A DNA stretch of 27,022 nt, from the NCBI GenBank assembly GCA_017419465.1, contig JAFOLE010000227.1, forward strand, positions 1 to 27,022, read 5' to 3'. Positions 14,317 through 22,757 of the stretch are shown here, piece by piece. Below the pieces are notes generated by a model. That model made no database searches, was not told where the DNA came from, and was given only the letters and a program-made list of their open reading frames with translations. How positions within the stretch are numbered: the stretch's first letter is position 1; each line of letters begins with the position of its first letter. This stretch comes from Solobacterium sp. (GTDB taxonomy: Bacteria > Bacillota_I > Bacilli_A > Erysipelotrichales > Erysipelotrichaceae). The position numbers and the translations under genes were made by a program.

Positions 14317-17268
14317 ATGTTTTTAAAACGGATCGAAATGCAGGGATTCAAATCTTTTGCCGACAAAACCGTTATTTCTTTTGAGCATCCGATCACCGGT
14401 GTCGTAGGACCCAACGGATGCGGAAAATCCAATATTACTGATGCAGTGAGATGGGTACTCGGAGAACAGAGCAGCCGTCAGATGCGAGGCGAAAAGATGA
14501 GCGATGTCATCTTTTCCGGTTCCGCTGACCGCCGTGCGCTCAATATGGCTGAAGTCACTCTGGTATTTGACAATTCCAACCATATTCTGAATTCCGATAA
14601 GGAGGAGCTGGAAGTAACACGCCGGCTGTTCCGCGATACCGGAGATGCCGAATATCTGATCAACCGGAACAATGTCCGTCTCAAGGATGTCATTGACCTG
14701 TTCCTGGACACCGGTCTTGGAAAATCAAGTCTCAGTATTATTTCACAGGGTAACGTCATCACGTTTGCGGAATCCAAACCGCTCGATCGTCGGGGAATTT
14801 TTGAAGAGGCAGCCGGAGTTGCCAAATACAAGAAGCGTAAGATGGAAAGTCTTTCCCGTCTTGCGCGCACAAAGGACAATCTGGATCGTTCGGGGGATAT
14901 TCTCATCGAACTGGAAAAGCAGGTCAGTCCGCTGAAGCGTCAGGCGAGAAAAGCAGAGATTTACCGCGAGAAGAAACAGCGTCTGGAAGAGATTGAAATT
15001 GCAGTTCTTGTACAGGAAGTGGAAGAACTCAATGCTTCGATTGAAGATACCAAGAAGACTCTGTTTGATATTGAAACAAAGAAGCAGATCTATTCAACCG
15101 ATCTTCAGATCGGGGAATCCAAGATTGCCGAGCAGAAACGTGCATCCTCTCAGCTTGAATCGGAGATTTCCGCTCTTCAGGAAGACCTGATGCGCACGGT
15201 TGATGAGATCACCAGTCTCGAACAGCGGCGTACGGAAATGGATGAACGCCGGAAATACATCATCGAAACCGGTAACCGGGAGGAGAAGGCAAGAGAAACC
15301 CGTGAGCTTCTCGAAGCGGCCAAGGTTGAGTACGATGATCGTAAAAACCGTCTTGATGCACTGAACAATGAAATTCAGCTCGACAGTGAACGGCTGCGTC
15401 AGATTGCACAGCGTGTATTTGATCTGTCTTCCGAATATGAACAGACACAGGGTGTTCTGCGCAGTCTGCAGAACCAGCAGGTTTATCTCGACAACATTCT
15501 GAAGGATCCCTTCAGCAGCAACCGCTCTGCCGGAACCCGCGCTATCATGGAAAACCGTAATGCACTGCGCGGTATCCTCGGTGTCATCGGACAGGAAATC
15601 CATGCGGAAAAGGGCTATGAACAGGCGGTATCCGAGGCACTCGGCGGCGCCATGTACAACATCGTCACCGCAGATGAAGAAAGTGCCCGCAATGCGATCC
15701 GCTTCCTGAAGAAGAATCAGAGCGGCCGTGCCACTTTCCTGCCGGTCAATGTATGTCAGCGCCGGACACTATCTCAGGAAGCATCCGTCATCTGTTCAAA
15801 TACGAAAGGGTATCTTGGAACGGCATCACAGTTCGTCACCTGTGACGAAACATTCATGCCGGTCGTTGAATATCTTCTCAACAACGTGCTCGTTGTGGAT
15901 TCCATGGAAGCCGGCAATGAGCTTTCTGCACTAACCCAGCGCAGATACAACATCGTCACCACGGATGGTGAAGTCATTCACCGCGGCGGCTCCATGACCG
16001 GCGGTAAGCTCAAGCGCAATACCACACCGATCACAGCTGCCCGTGAAGCGGAAGATGTACGTCAGGCGATCGATGCCCAGTCTGCCCGCGTTGAACTTGC
16101 ACGCAGGGAGAGCGAAAAAGCCGCATCCGAGCGTGATGAAATTACCAGACGTCTCCAGCAGAACCGGATCAGCGCCGCAAGCCTTGAGCCGGTCGTTGAC
16201 GCAAAACTTGCCAAATACGAGAAACTGAAGAATGACCTTGTACTGCTTGCGCCGGATGATCTTTCAGAAGCGCTTGATACCAAGGAAATCGATGATACGG
16301 TCATCCGTCTGAACCGGGCGTATTCCGACCGTGACCGGATTACTTCCGATATCAAGGCGAAGCGTGAACAGCGGCTGATCATTACAAGCGAGACAGACCG
16401 TAAGGAACAGCAGATCCGTCAGCTCCGTAAGGATCAGGAACGTGCGGTCGCCGCAATCAATGCGATCAAGATCGATCAGGGACGTCTCGAGACGAAGATT
16501 GAAAACAATCTCCAGCGCCTCGCGTCGGAATATCAGCTGACGTTTGAATTTGCCAAGACGAAGGTTACCGATACCACAGTCGAAAATGCACGTGAGGAAG
16601 TCCTTCAGTTGCGTTCCGAAATTGAGCGTCTCGGCAATGTAAACATGGAAGCGCCGGAACAGTATGAGGAAGTCAATGAACGGTACGAGTTCCTCAAGAA
16701 ACAGATTGAAGAGCTGACTGCCAGCCGCGATAAGATCCTTGCGGCGATTGAGGATATGGACCGTGTCATGGTGACGCAGTTCAAGACCATGTTTGATCAG
16801 ATCAATCATGAGTTCAATGATATCTTCCACAGTCTGTACGGCGGCGGAAAAGCCCGTCTGATTCTGGAAGATCCGACCGATATTCTCAATACCGGAATCG
16901 ATATTGATGCGCAGCCTCCTGGAAAAGCAGTCCAGAACAACATGCTGTTCTCGGGTGGTGAGAAATCACTGATCGCGCTCTGCGTTCTCTTTGCGATTCT
17001 GAAGGTCAAGCCGGTACCGCTGGTCATTCTCGATGAGGTTGAGGCGGCACTGGACCAGGGCAACGTAGAACGTTTTGCCCAGTACCTGCATAACTATACC
17101 GACCGTACCCAGTTCCTGGTCGTTACCCATCGTCCCGGAACCATGGAAAATACAGACGTACTTTACGGCGTTACGATGCAGAAACAGGGTGTATCGCAGA
17201 TGCTGAAGGTAGAACTTCGTGATGCCATCGGCATGGCTGACGGCGAAGAGCAGGGAGGTCAGGCATGA
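14317..17268 (+). CDS. smc: chromosome segregation ATPase SMC (short-arm form)
   Basis: Condensin core ATPase that with ScpA/ScpB extrudes DNA loops and helps separate sister chromosomes; neither kleisin gene is in the window. It has 983 residues against about 1,186 in Bacillus. N-terminal head: GPNGCGKSN Walker A (Gly31-Lys37-Ser38). First coiled-coil arm about 170-410; hinge about 413-565, beginning NALRGILGVIGQEIHAEKGYEQA and ending GGSMTGGK; second arm to about 810; C-terminal head with signature SGGEKS (879-884) and Walker B ILDEVEAALD (Asp906-Glu907). Both arms are shorter than in Bacillus by a similar amount. The start is ATG 14317 with AAGGAG 6 nt upstream; an open frame continues upstream to 14209 but crosses the mscL terminator and this gene's promoter. 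The stop overlaps ftsY by 4 nt (ATGA). Confidence 0.97.
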   Translation: MFLKRIEMQGFKSFADKTVISFEHPITGVVGPNGCGKSNITDAVRWVLGEQSSRQMRGEKMSDVIFSGSADRRALNMAEVTLVFDNSNHILNSDKEELEVTRRLFRDTGDAEYLINRNNVRLKDVIDLFLDTGLGKSSLSIISQGNVITFAESKPLDRRGIFEEAAGVAKYKKRKMESLSRLARTKDNLDRSGDILIELEKQVSPLKRQARKAEIYREKKQRLEEIEIAVLVQEVEELNASIEDTKKTLFDIETKKQIYSTDLQIGESKIAEQKRASSQLESEISALQEDLMRTVDEITSLEQRRTEMDERRKYIIETGNREEKARETRELLEAAKVEYDDRKNRLDALNNEIQLDSERLRQIAQRVFDLSSEYEQTQGVLRSLQNQQVYLDNILKDPFSSNRSAGTRAIMENRNALRGILGVIGQEIHAEKGYEQAVSEALGGAMYNIVTADEESARNAIRFLKKNQSGRATFLPVNVCQRRTLSQEASVICSNTKGYLGTASQFVTCDETFMPVVEYLLNNVLVVDSMEAGNELSALTQRRYNIVTTDGEVIHRGGSMTGGKLKRNTTPITAAREAEDVRQAIDAQSARVELARRESEKAASERDEITRRLQQNRISAASLEPVVDAKLAKYEKLKNDLVLLAPDDLSEALDTKEIDDTVIRLNRAYSDRDRITSDIKAKREQRLIITSETDRKEQQIRQLRKDQERAVAAINAIKIDQGRLETKIENNLQRLASEYQLTFEFAKTKVTDTTVENAREEVLQLRSEIERLGNVNMEAPEQYEEVNERYEFLKKQIEELTASRDKILAAIEDMDRVMVTQFKTMFDQINHEFNDIFHSLYGGGKARLILEDPTDILNTGIDIDAQPPGKAVQNNMLFSGGEKSLIALCVLFAILKVKPVPLVILDEVEAALDQGNVERFAQYLHNYTDRTQFLVVTHRPGTMENTDVLYGVTMQKQGVSQMLKVELRDAIGMADGEEQGGQA

Positions 17269-18239
17269 GTTTCCTTGATAAGCTGAAAGAAACATTCTCA
17301 CGCAAGGATGACCGTGCCATCTACCTGTCCGGATTCAAAAAATCCAAGGACAGTCTCGGCGGCGCACTGAATGAGATGAAGCTGAAATACAAGGGCGTCA
17401 ATGACGAGTTCCTTGAACAGCTGACAATCGTTCTGCTTGAAGCAGATGTCGGAATTGAACTTGCGGATATGATCTGCGAGAAGCTTCGCGAAACCAGCAA
17501 GCTTTATGTCAATGTCACCTTCAAATGGGCGATGAACTTCCTGATTCAGACCATGCAGGAAATCTATCAGGAAACACCGGACAAACCGATCGTCTACAAT
17601 GAAAACGGACCGACAGTCATCTTCATGGAAGGTGTCAACGGTTCCGGAAAAACGACGACATGCGCTAAGCTTGCGGCCATGTATCAGATGCAGGGGAAGA
17701 CCGTTGCGTTCGCAGCTGCGGATACCTTCCGCGCCGGCGCCATCGATCAGCTTGCGGAATGGGGTGAACGGCTGAATGTACCGGTGATCAAAGGCCGGGA
17801 AAACGGCGATCCCAGCGCTGTCATCGTTGATGCATGCAGATATGCAAAAGAACATCAGATCGACATTCTGCTCTGTGATACGGCCGGCCGCCTTCAGAAC
17901 AAACAGGGGCTGATGAACGAGCTTTCCAAAATGAACCGTGTTGCGGCACGTGAAATTGAAGGGGCTCCACACAATACCTGGCTCGTGCTGGATGCGACAA
18001 CCGGACAGAACGGTCTCTCTCAGGCAGAGATCTTTGATCAGGCGACAGACCTCAGCGGCATCATCCTGACGAAGATGGACGGTACTGCAAAGGGCGGAAT
18101 CATTATTTCCATCAAACACCGCCTGCATCTTCCGGTTTACTTCATCGGACTCGGTGAGCAGCCGCAGGATCTAAGACCATTTGATCTGGACGCCTATCTC
18201 TACAGTATTTCCGAGGATCTGCAGGATCATGTCGGATAA
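17265..18239 (+). CDS. ftsY: signal recognition particle receptor FtsY
   Basis: SRP receptor GTPase that delivers ribosome-nascent chain complexes to the membrane. The 324 residues form a short N-terminal lead with no long acidic A domain, an N domain (about 25-110), and a GTPase G domain: G1 GVNGSGKTTT (Gly123-Thr132), the insertion-box region FAAADTFRAGAIDQL, G3 DTAGR (205-209), G4 TKMDGTAKGG (about 270) and GLGEQPQDLRPFD near the end. Those last motifs are typical of FtsY rather than Ffh, and no methionine-rich M domain follows. GGGAGG lies shortly upstream of the ATG, and the start shares 4 nt with the smc stop. The smc-ftsY pairing is conserved in Bacillota. Its 3' end overlaps ylxM by 11 nt. 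Confidence 0.97.
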   Translation: MSFLDKLKETFSRKDDRAIYLSGFKKSKDSLGGALNEMKLKYKGVNDEFLEQLTIVLLEADVGIELADMICEKLRETSKLYVNVTFKWAMNFLIQTMQEIYQETPDKPIVYNENGPTVIFMEGVNGSGKTTTCAKLAAMYQMQGKTVAFAAADTFRAGAIDQLAEWGERLNVPVIKGRENGDPSAVIVDACRYAKEHQIDILLCDTAGRLQNKQGLMNELSKMNRVAAREIEGAPHNTWLVLDATTGQNGLSQAEIFDQATDLSGIILTKMDGTAKGGIIISIKHRLHLPVYFIGLGEQPQDLRPFDLDAYLYSISEDLQDHVG

Positions 18240-18555
18240 GATACGGGTAAATGAACTGCTTGATTATTACGGCGGTCTGCTTACTCCCCGGCAGCAGAAA
18301 CTGTGCCGGTACTATTACAGGGAAGATCTTTCCCTGACCGAAATCGCGGAGCTTGAATCGATTTCGAAAGCGGCGGTATCCGATACCGTCCGCAAATGCA
18401 AAACGGAACTCGAGCATTATGAGTCCGTATTAAAATGCGTTCATGCGCATTCGCTTCGGACTGCGGTATACAGCCGCATGAAGCAGGATGCCGCTTGTGC
18501 GGAATATCTAAACGAATTGCTTGAAACAGAATTAATCGGAGGAAACTATGAGTAA
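18229..18555 (+). CDS. ylxM: YlxM/p13-like putative DNA-binding protein (UPF0122)
   Basis: Small helix-turn-helix protein of 108 residues. The family resembles sigma-factor region 4; YlxM of other Bacillota has been linked to the SRP pathway, where it is reported to affect the Ffh-FtsY GTPase cycle. Visible pattern: VNELLDYYGGLLTPRQQKLCRYYYREDLSLTEIAELESISKAAVSDTVRKCKTELEHYESVL (about 6-66), with the recognition helix near SISKAAVSDTVRKC. I start at ATG 18229: an open frame extends to 18181, but the added residues lie wholly inside ftsY and do not match the family. It overlaps ftsY by 11 nt and ackA by 8 nt. Usually ffh follows ylxM; here ackA does, so ffh must be elsewhere. Confidence 0.92.
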   Translation: MSDKIRVNELLDYYGGLLTPRQQKLCRYYYREDLSLTEIAELESISKAAVSDTVRKCKTELEHYESVLKCVHAHSLRTAVYSRMKQDAACAEYLNELLETELIGGNYE

Positions 18556-19744
18556 AGTTATTTCAGTAAATTCAGGATCATCATCATTAAAATTCCAGCT
18601 GTTTGACATGCCGTCTGAGACTGTCCTCACAAGCGGTCAGGCCGAGCGTATCGGCCAGGACATGGGCGTATTTACCATCAAGGTAAATGGTGAAAAGAAG
18701 GTCAAGGATGTTCCGATTCCGGATCATAAGACTGCGGTAAAGATGCTGCTGGACAGCCTGCTGGAGTATCACATCGTTGAATCGCTCGACGAGATTCAGG
18801 GTGCCGGCCACCGTATCGTCCAGGGCGGATCCTACTTTGATCAGTCTGTTGTTGCGGACGAAAAGGTCGTTGACCGTGTCCGTGAGCTCGCTGAGCTTGC
18901 TCCGCTTCATAATCCGGCTCACCTTGTATGCTACGAGGCTTTCTGCAAGGCACTGCCGAACATCGGACATGTCTTTGTATTCGATACCGCATTCCATCAG
19001 ACCATGGGTCCGGAAAGCTATCTGTTCCCGGTACCGTATGACTGGTATACACAGTACAAGATCCGCCGTTACGGCGCACACGGAACCAGCCACTGGTATG
19101 TCAACCGCAGAGCTGCGGAACTGATGGGCAAGGATGTTGAAACACAGAATATGATTACCTGCCATCTTGGAAACGGTGCTTCCATTACCGCAATCAAGAA
19201 CGGCAAGGTCATCAACACCTCCATGGGTCTTACACCGCTCGGCGGAATCATGATGGGTACCCGCTGCGGTGACATCGACCCGACCGTCGTCTTCTACATG
19301 ATGAAGAAGCTGGAGTGCACACCGGATGAGATGGATACCTTCCTGAACAAGCGCAGCGGTATGTTGGGTGTTTCCGGAATTTCCAGTGATGCCCGTGACA
19401 TTCAGGCTGCGGTAGACAAGGGCGATGAACGTGCGATCCTTACCACAGAGCTTTATACAAACCGTGTAGTCAATGTTGTCGGCGGCTATTATGCTGAGCT
19501 CGGCCATGTTGATGCAATGGTATTCACCGCAGGTCTTGGTGAGAACGATTCCTTCTGCCGTGAGCGCATTCTGAAGGGTCTTGAAGAAGCAATGGGTCTT
19601 TCGATCGATTACGAACTCAATGCACAGATCCATGGCAAGGAGTGCCTGATTTCCAAGCCTGACAGCAAGATCAAGGTTTATATCATTCCGACAAACGAAG
19701 AACTGGTTATCGCCCGTGATACTGTCCGTCTTCTGGGGCTGTAA
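18548..19744 (+). CDS. ackA: acetate kinase
   Basis: Converts acetyl phosphate and ADP to acetate and ATP, the energy-yielding last step of acetate fermentation. The 398 residues match the family. The ASKHA fold motifs are all present: the phosphate-1 motif SVNSGSSSLKFQLFD (about 6-20), GAGHRIVQGG with the active-site Arg, FDTAFHQTM (about 147), YRIxxHGTSH equivalent RRYGAHGTSHWYV, HLGNGASITAIKNGKVINTSMGLTPLGGIMMGTRCGDID (about 207-245) and the adenosine motif VFTAGLGEND. GGAGG sits 5-6 nt before the ATG. It overlaps ylxM by 8 nt, so it is co-translated with SRP-pathway genes. No pta gene is beside it. A 348-codon open frame on the opposite strand is a shadow. Confidence 0.98.
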   Translation: MSKVISVNSGSSSLKFQLFDMPSETVLTSGQAERIGQDMGVFTIKVNGEKKVKDVPIPDHKTAVKMLLDSLLEYHIVESLDEIQGAGHRIVQGGSYFDQSVVADEKVVDRVRELAELAPLHNPAHLVCYEAFCKALPNIGHVFVFDTAFHQTMGPESYLFPVPYDWYTQYKIRRYGAHGTSHWYVNRRAAELMGKDVETQNMITCHLGNGASITAIKNGKVINTSMGLTPLGGIMMGTRCGDIDPTVVFYMMKKLECTPDEMDTFLNKRSGMLGVSGISSDARDIQAAVDKGDERAILTTELYTNRVVNVVGGYYAELGHVDAMVFTAGLGENDSFCRERILKGLEEAMGLSIDYELNAQIHGKECLISKPDSKIKVYIIPTNEELVIARDTVRLLGL

Positions 19745-19746
19745 TC

Positions 19747-20700
19747 ATGTGGTCTTTTGACGGTCTGTTGGAAATCATTCAGTCAGCGGAAGTCATTACA
19801 TTATTTCGTCATATCCATCCGGACTGCGATGCGGTCGGAAGCCAGTTTGGTCTGAAGAACTGGATCATTGAAAACTGGCCTGAAAAAAAGGTATATGCGC
19901 TCGGCAATGAATACTGTGATCAGGGAAACTGCTGGCCGGAGAGTGATACCTGCACGAAGGATATCATTCGTAACAGTGTCGCCATCATTCTTGATACGGC
20001 AAACGAAGAACGCATCGATGACAAACGGTACGAAGCCGCTAAGACAATCATAAAGATTGATCATCATCCGAACCGCAGTCCTTACGGAAAACAACAGTAT
20101 GTATTTGAACGCAGTGCAGCTACCTGTGAAATTCTCGCTGAGTTTTTCAAGCAGTGTGAGGGGCAGGAAGTATCACAGAAAACCGCGGAATATATTTATC
20201 GCGGAATTCTGACCGATACCCTTTGTTTCAAGACAACAAATACCCGCGAACATACGCTGACTATTGCTGGATGGCTTTCGCAGTACAGTGTGCGGATACC
20301 GGATCTGAACCGTGAACTGTTTGAGATTACAATGGATGAATTCCGATTTGATGCGATGCTGCGGGATACTGTGATTACCACAACAGATGGCCGTATGGCT
20401 TATCGTGTTGTGACGGCGGACGAAATGAAGGACTGGAATCTGACACCGTCAGAAGTAAAGAACTTCATACCGGCATACGGCAACATCCGTGAGATTGAGA
20501 TTTATGCAATCATCTGTGAAATGCCAGGATCCGATCCGGTTACATACGAAGGAAGTCTTCGTTCGAAGACTGTGACAATCAATGATATTGCCGAGCGGTT
20601 CCACGGCGGCGGACATGCCAATGCATGCGGTGTCCGGGGACTTTCCGGCAGTGAAGTAAAAGAACTTCTCAAGGCCCTCCATGAGCGGATTTCGGAGTAA
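19747..20700 (+). CDS. nrnA: DHH-family phosphoesterase, NrnA-like (nanoRNase/pAp phosphatase)
   Basis: Cytoplasmic DHH/DHHA1 phosphoesterase. NrnA of Bacillus degrades 2-5 nt RNAs and dephosphorylates pAp; related members hydrolyse pApA from c-di-AMP turnover, so the exact substrate is open. The 317 residues show motif I HIHPDCDAVGSQFGLKNWI (about 22-40), motif II ILDTAN (about 81-86), the DHH motif in IKIDHHPN (about 102-109), motif IV-like IYRGILTDTLCFKTTNT, and the C-terminal DHHA1 signature HGGGHANACGVRG near 284-296. It begins 2 nt after the ackA stop, with GGGG (19735-19738) 8 nt upstream, so it is the last gene of the smc operon. The HU gene behind it has its own promoter. Confidence 0.9.
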   Translation: MWSFDGLLEIIQSAEVITLFRHIHPDCDAVGSQFGLKNWIIENWPEKKVYALGNEYCDQGNCWPESDTCTKDIIRNSVAIILDTANEERIDDKRYEAAKTIIKIDHHPNRSPYGKQQYVFERSAATCEILAEFFKQCEGQEVSQKTAEYIYRGILTDTLCFKTTNTREHTLTIAGWLSQYSVRIPDLNRELFEITMDEFRFDAMLRDTVITTTDGRMAYRVVTADEMKDWNLTPSEVKNFIPAYGNIREIEIYAIICEMPGSDPVTYEGSLRSKTVTINDIAERFHGGGHANACGVRGLSGSEVKELLKALHERISE

Positions 20701-20722
20701 AAGGATTCCTGTAAGTCAAGTA

Positions 20723-20750
20723 TTGAATTGCTGAATGTTCGTGATAAGAT
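20723..20750 (+). promoter_or_regulatory. promoter of the HU gene
   Basis: TTGAAT (20723-20728), 16 nt, and TAAGAT (20745-20750) preceded by TGA, an extended -10. The HU ribosome binding site AAAAGGAG follows at about 20764-20771. Confidence 0.6.
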
Positions 20751-20779
20751 AGGTCTCACGTAGAAAAGGAGAAATAGAC

Positions 20780-21061
20780 ATGGAAGCAGTAAACAAGAAG
20801 GTAATTGCAGAAACAGTTGCTGAAAAGCACAATCTGACAAAGAAAGAATCAGCAGAGATTGTTGATCTTGTCTTCGATACAGTTGCAGACGCACTGAAAG
20901 ACGGTGCTAAGGTTGATATCGCAGGTTTTGGCAAGTTTGAGGTCAAGACACGTGCAGCACGTACCGGCATCAACCCGCAGACAAAGGAAACAATCGAGAT
21001 TCCGTCCTCCAAGGTTCCGGGATTCAAAGCATCCAAGAGCCTTAAGGATCTTGTCCGCTAA
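20780..21061 (+). CDS. hup: DNA-binding protein HU
   Basis: Histone-like dimer that bends and compacts DNA. The 93 residues are standard. After two extra residues the helical dimerisation region reads NKKVIAETVAEKHNLTKKESAEIVDLVFDTVADALKDGAKVDIAGFGKFEVK, followed by the arm region RAARTGINPQTKETIEIPSSKVPGFKASKSLKDLV. GFGKFEV and RxGxNPxT are the usual signatures; the arm carries INPQT with the DNA-intercalating Pro. AAAGGAG lies about 8 nt before the ATG. It has its own extended -10 promoter and its own terminator, so it is a single-gene unit, as expected for an abundant protein. Confidence 0.97.
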   Translation: MEAVNKKVIAETVAEKHNLTKKESAEIVDLVFDTVADALKDGAKVDIAGFGKFEVKTRAARTGINPQTKETIEIPSSKVPGFKASKSLKDLVR

Positions 21062-21074
21062 TCAGCTGTTACAG

Positions 21075-21105
21075 AGAACTGGTTCACTGAATCAGTTCTT
21101 TTTTT
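21075..21105 (+). terminator. intrinsic terminator behind HU
   Basis: AGAACTG (21075-21081) pairs with CAGTTCT (21093-21099), and the stem can extend inward (TTCA/TGAA). A run of T follows to 21105. Confidence 0.92.
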
Positions 21106-21117
21106 ATGCAGAAGCGG

Positions 21118-21144
21118 TTATCAGTTTGATTCCAATCCTATAAA
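21118..21144 (+). promoter_or_regulatory. weak promoter candidate for the ComEC-like gene
   Basis: TATAAA (21139-21144) lies 9 nt before the ATG at 21154; TTATCA (21118-21123) is a poor -35 with a 15 nt spacer. If real, the transcript would start 2-4 nt before the ATG. No Shine-Dalgarno is present. Confidence 0.3.
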
Positions 21145-21153
21145 ATTAAAGTA

Positions 21154-22146
21154 ATGAAGAAGTTTTCAAATATACGAATGCTTCTGACAATCGGTCTGGC
21201 AGCCGCCGGCATATATTTTTCCGCTTCAAATACGGTGGCTGCGCTGATCTGCTTTTTTGCGGCAGTCTGGCTGCTGCCGCTTAAACTGACCAGATACATT
21301 CTGACGGTAAAAAGCATTGCCGCAATTCTTCTGTTTCTGCTGATCGCAAAAGAGCAGATATATCACCAGAGTTCTGATAACGGCCTGATGACCGTCACAT
21401 TCATTGACGTCGGACAGGGGGACAGCACACTGATTCAGTTTCCGGACGGAAAAACAATGCTGATTGACGCCGGTACAGCCGATTACAGTGCTTCTGTAGC
21501 AAACACATTAAAAGATAACCATATTCATACAATCGATTATCTTGTCGGTACACATCCGCATGCAGATCATATCGGCGGAATGCCGGCAATCATCAGTGCA
21601 TTTACTGTAAAAACGTATATCCAGCCGGAAATGAGCGGTTTCATCCAGGAAAACAACTATTTTGCGGATCGTCTTACTGCTGCTCTTAAACAAGCCGGAA
21701 TACAGGCGTTTACAGCTTCATACGGCGATCAAATCGCATCAGGCGACGGATGGACAGCTGAAGTCCTTTCTCCGCGTAAAAACGCTGTATTTGAGGATCT
21801 GAATGACTATTCTCTGATTATTAAGGTTACGTATGGCAAAACAGCATTTATGTTTACCGGGGACGCCGGATATAACGCAGAACTGGAAATTATGGATGAA
21901 GATTTATCCTGTGATGTACTGAAAGTAGGGCACCACGGATCTTTTGGAAGTACCTGTACTGCTTTTCTGGCACAAACTGATCCGTCCATAGGGGTAATAT
22001 CTGTTGGCAAAAACAATGAGAATAATCTGCCGAACGATTATGTACTTCAAAGGCTGACAGAAGAAGGTATCCGGATTCTGCGTACCGATGAATCAGGTAC
22101 AATCGTGATTCAGTCAGATGGAAATGAAGTAAAAGTAATAGAATAA
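21154..22146 (+). CDS. orphan ComEC-like metallo-beta-lactamase protein, membrane-anchored
   Basis: The 330 residues combine an N-terminal membrane part with a metallo-beta-lactamase domain like the C-terminus of ComEC. Three hydrophobic segments are visible at about 9-24, 29-47 and 50-68, which would place the enzyme outside the cell if the N-terminus is inside. The domain starts TVTFIDVGQGDSTLIQFPDGKTMLIDAG (about 80-107) and holds the metal motif THPHADHIGGM (HxHxDH), FTGDAG and DVLKVGHHGSFGST. It lacks the Competence transmembrane block, so it is not a channel. Its job may be extracellular phosphodiester or nucleic acid hydrolysis, which is unproven. It stands alone between the HU terminator and the gene-free gap and has no clear ribosome binding site. 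It is distinct from the full comEC at 8187-10148 and not a decayed copy of it. Confidence 0.85.
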   Translation: MKKFSNIRMLLTIGLAAAGIYFSASNTVAALICFFAAVWLLPLKLTRYILTVKSIAAILLFLLIAKEQIYHQSSDNGLMTVTFIDVGQGDSTLIQFPDGKTMLIDAGTADYSASVANTLKDNHIHTIDYLVGTHPHADHIGGMPAIISAFTVKTYIQPEMSGFIQENNYFADRLTAALKQAGIQAFTASYGDQIASGDGWTAEVLSPRKNAVFEDLNDYSLIIKVTYGKTAFMFTGDAGYNAELEIMDEDLSCDVLKVGHHGSFGSTCTAFLAQTDPSIGVISVGKNNENNLPNDYVLQRLTEEGIRILRTDESGTIVIQSDGNEVKVIE

Positions 22147-22150
22147 ACAA

Positions 22151-22176
22151 AAATATGTGATTTGTTTCACATATTT
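22151..22176. terminator. hairpin behind the ComEC-like gene, probable bidirectional terminator
   Basis: AAATATGTGA (22151-22160) and TCACATATTT (22167-22176) form a perfect 10 bp stem with a 6 nt loop, 4 nt after the stop codon. There is little T tail on the plus strand, but the minus strand reads TTTTTGTTTATT after the stem, so it may stop transcription arriving from the right. Confidence 0.6.
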
Positions 22177-22653
22177 AGCAAGTGAAAGGGATACAAAAGC
22201 AGAAAATATGTCTGTAATTATAAATGGCTTCATAATATAGAATTCATCGATCAGACCTGTCAGCAATAGTGTGTTCTGTTCAATAAATCATTAATAGACT
22301 CAGGATTAAGTACGCATAATTCGTAGCTGATGATTCGGTTATATGGGTATATTTTTCAATGTTCAGCAAATTTAGACCCGAGATCATATGTTAGCAACTA
22401 ATTCGGTATCTGTATCTTTTTAGGAAAAGCAGCGACTCAATGAGAGCGTTTTTTATATTCCGCGAAAGGTAGTTATACGTCCCGATTCGTCTCAGAGCAT
22501 CATCAATTGACGGAGAAACTGAGATTCCTGGAAAAGACACCAGATACAAGAAATATGATTGTGCTTTAAGAAGAATATAAAAAATCAATCAGAGAATCAT
22601 GCGTTGTAAGAACGATTATAAAGAACAGTAATGCAGCATTCGTTAAAGTATAA

Positions 22654-22672
22654 ATGCAGTGAAACACTGCAT
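22654..22672. other. short perfect hairpin
   Basis: ATGCAGTG (22654-22661), AAA, CACTGCAT (22665-22672). It is not followed by T residues, so its role is unknown. Confidence 0.6.
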
Positions 22673-22757
22673 AGTTGATCATCACTTGATAATTAAATGT
22701 CTGATAAAGTTTTAAACCATATAACAAAAACACCTCACGCGCTTTTTATTTAATTGT

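Noticed and set aside
18181..18228. Upstream extension of ylxM by 16 codons
   Set aside because: These residues lie entirely in ftsY and do not resemble the family; ATG 18229 gives the usual length.
18587..19633. Open frame of 348 codons on the minus strand opposite ackA
   Set aside because: Shadow of acetate kinase; no recognisable domain, start signal or promoter.
22391..22588. 65-codon minus-strand frame in the gap
   Set aside because: No start signal, no recognisable family and isolated; treated as chance in AT-rich DNA.
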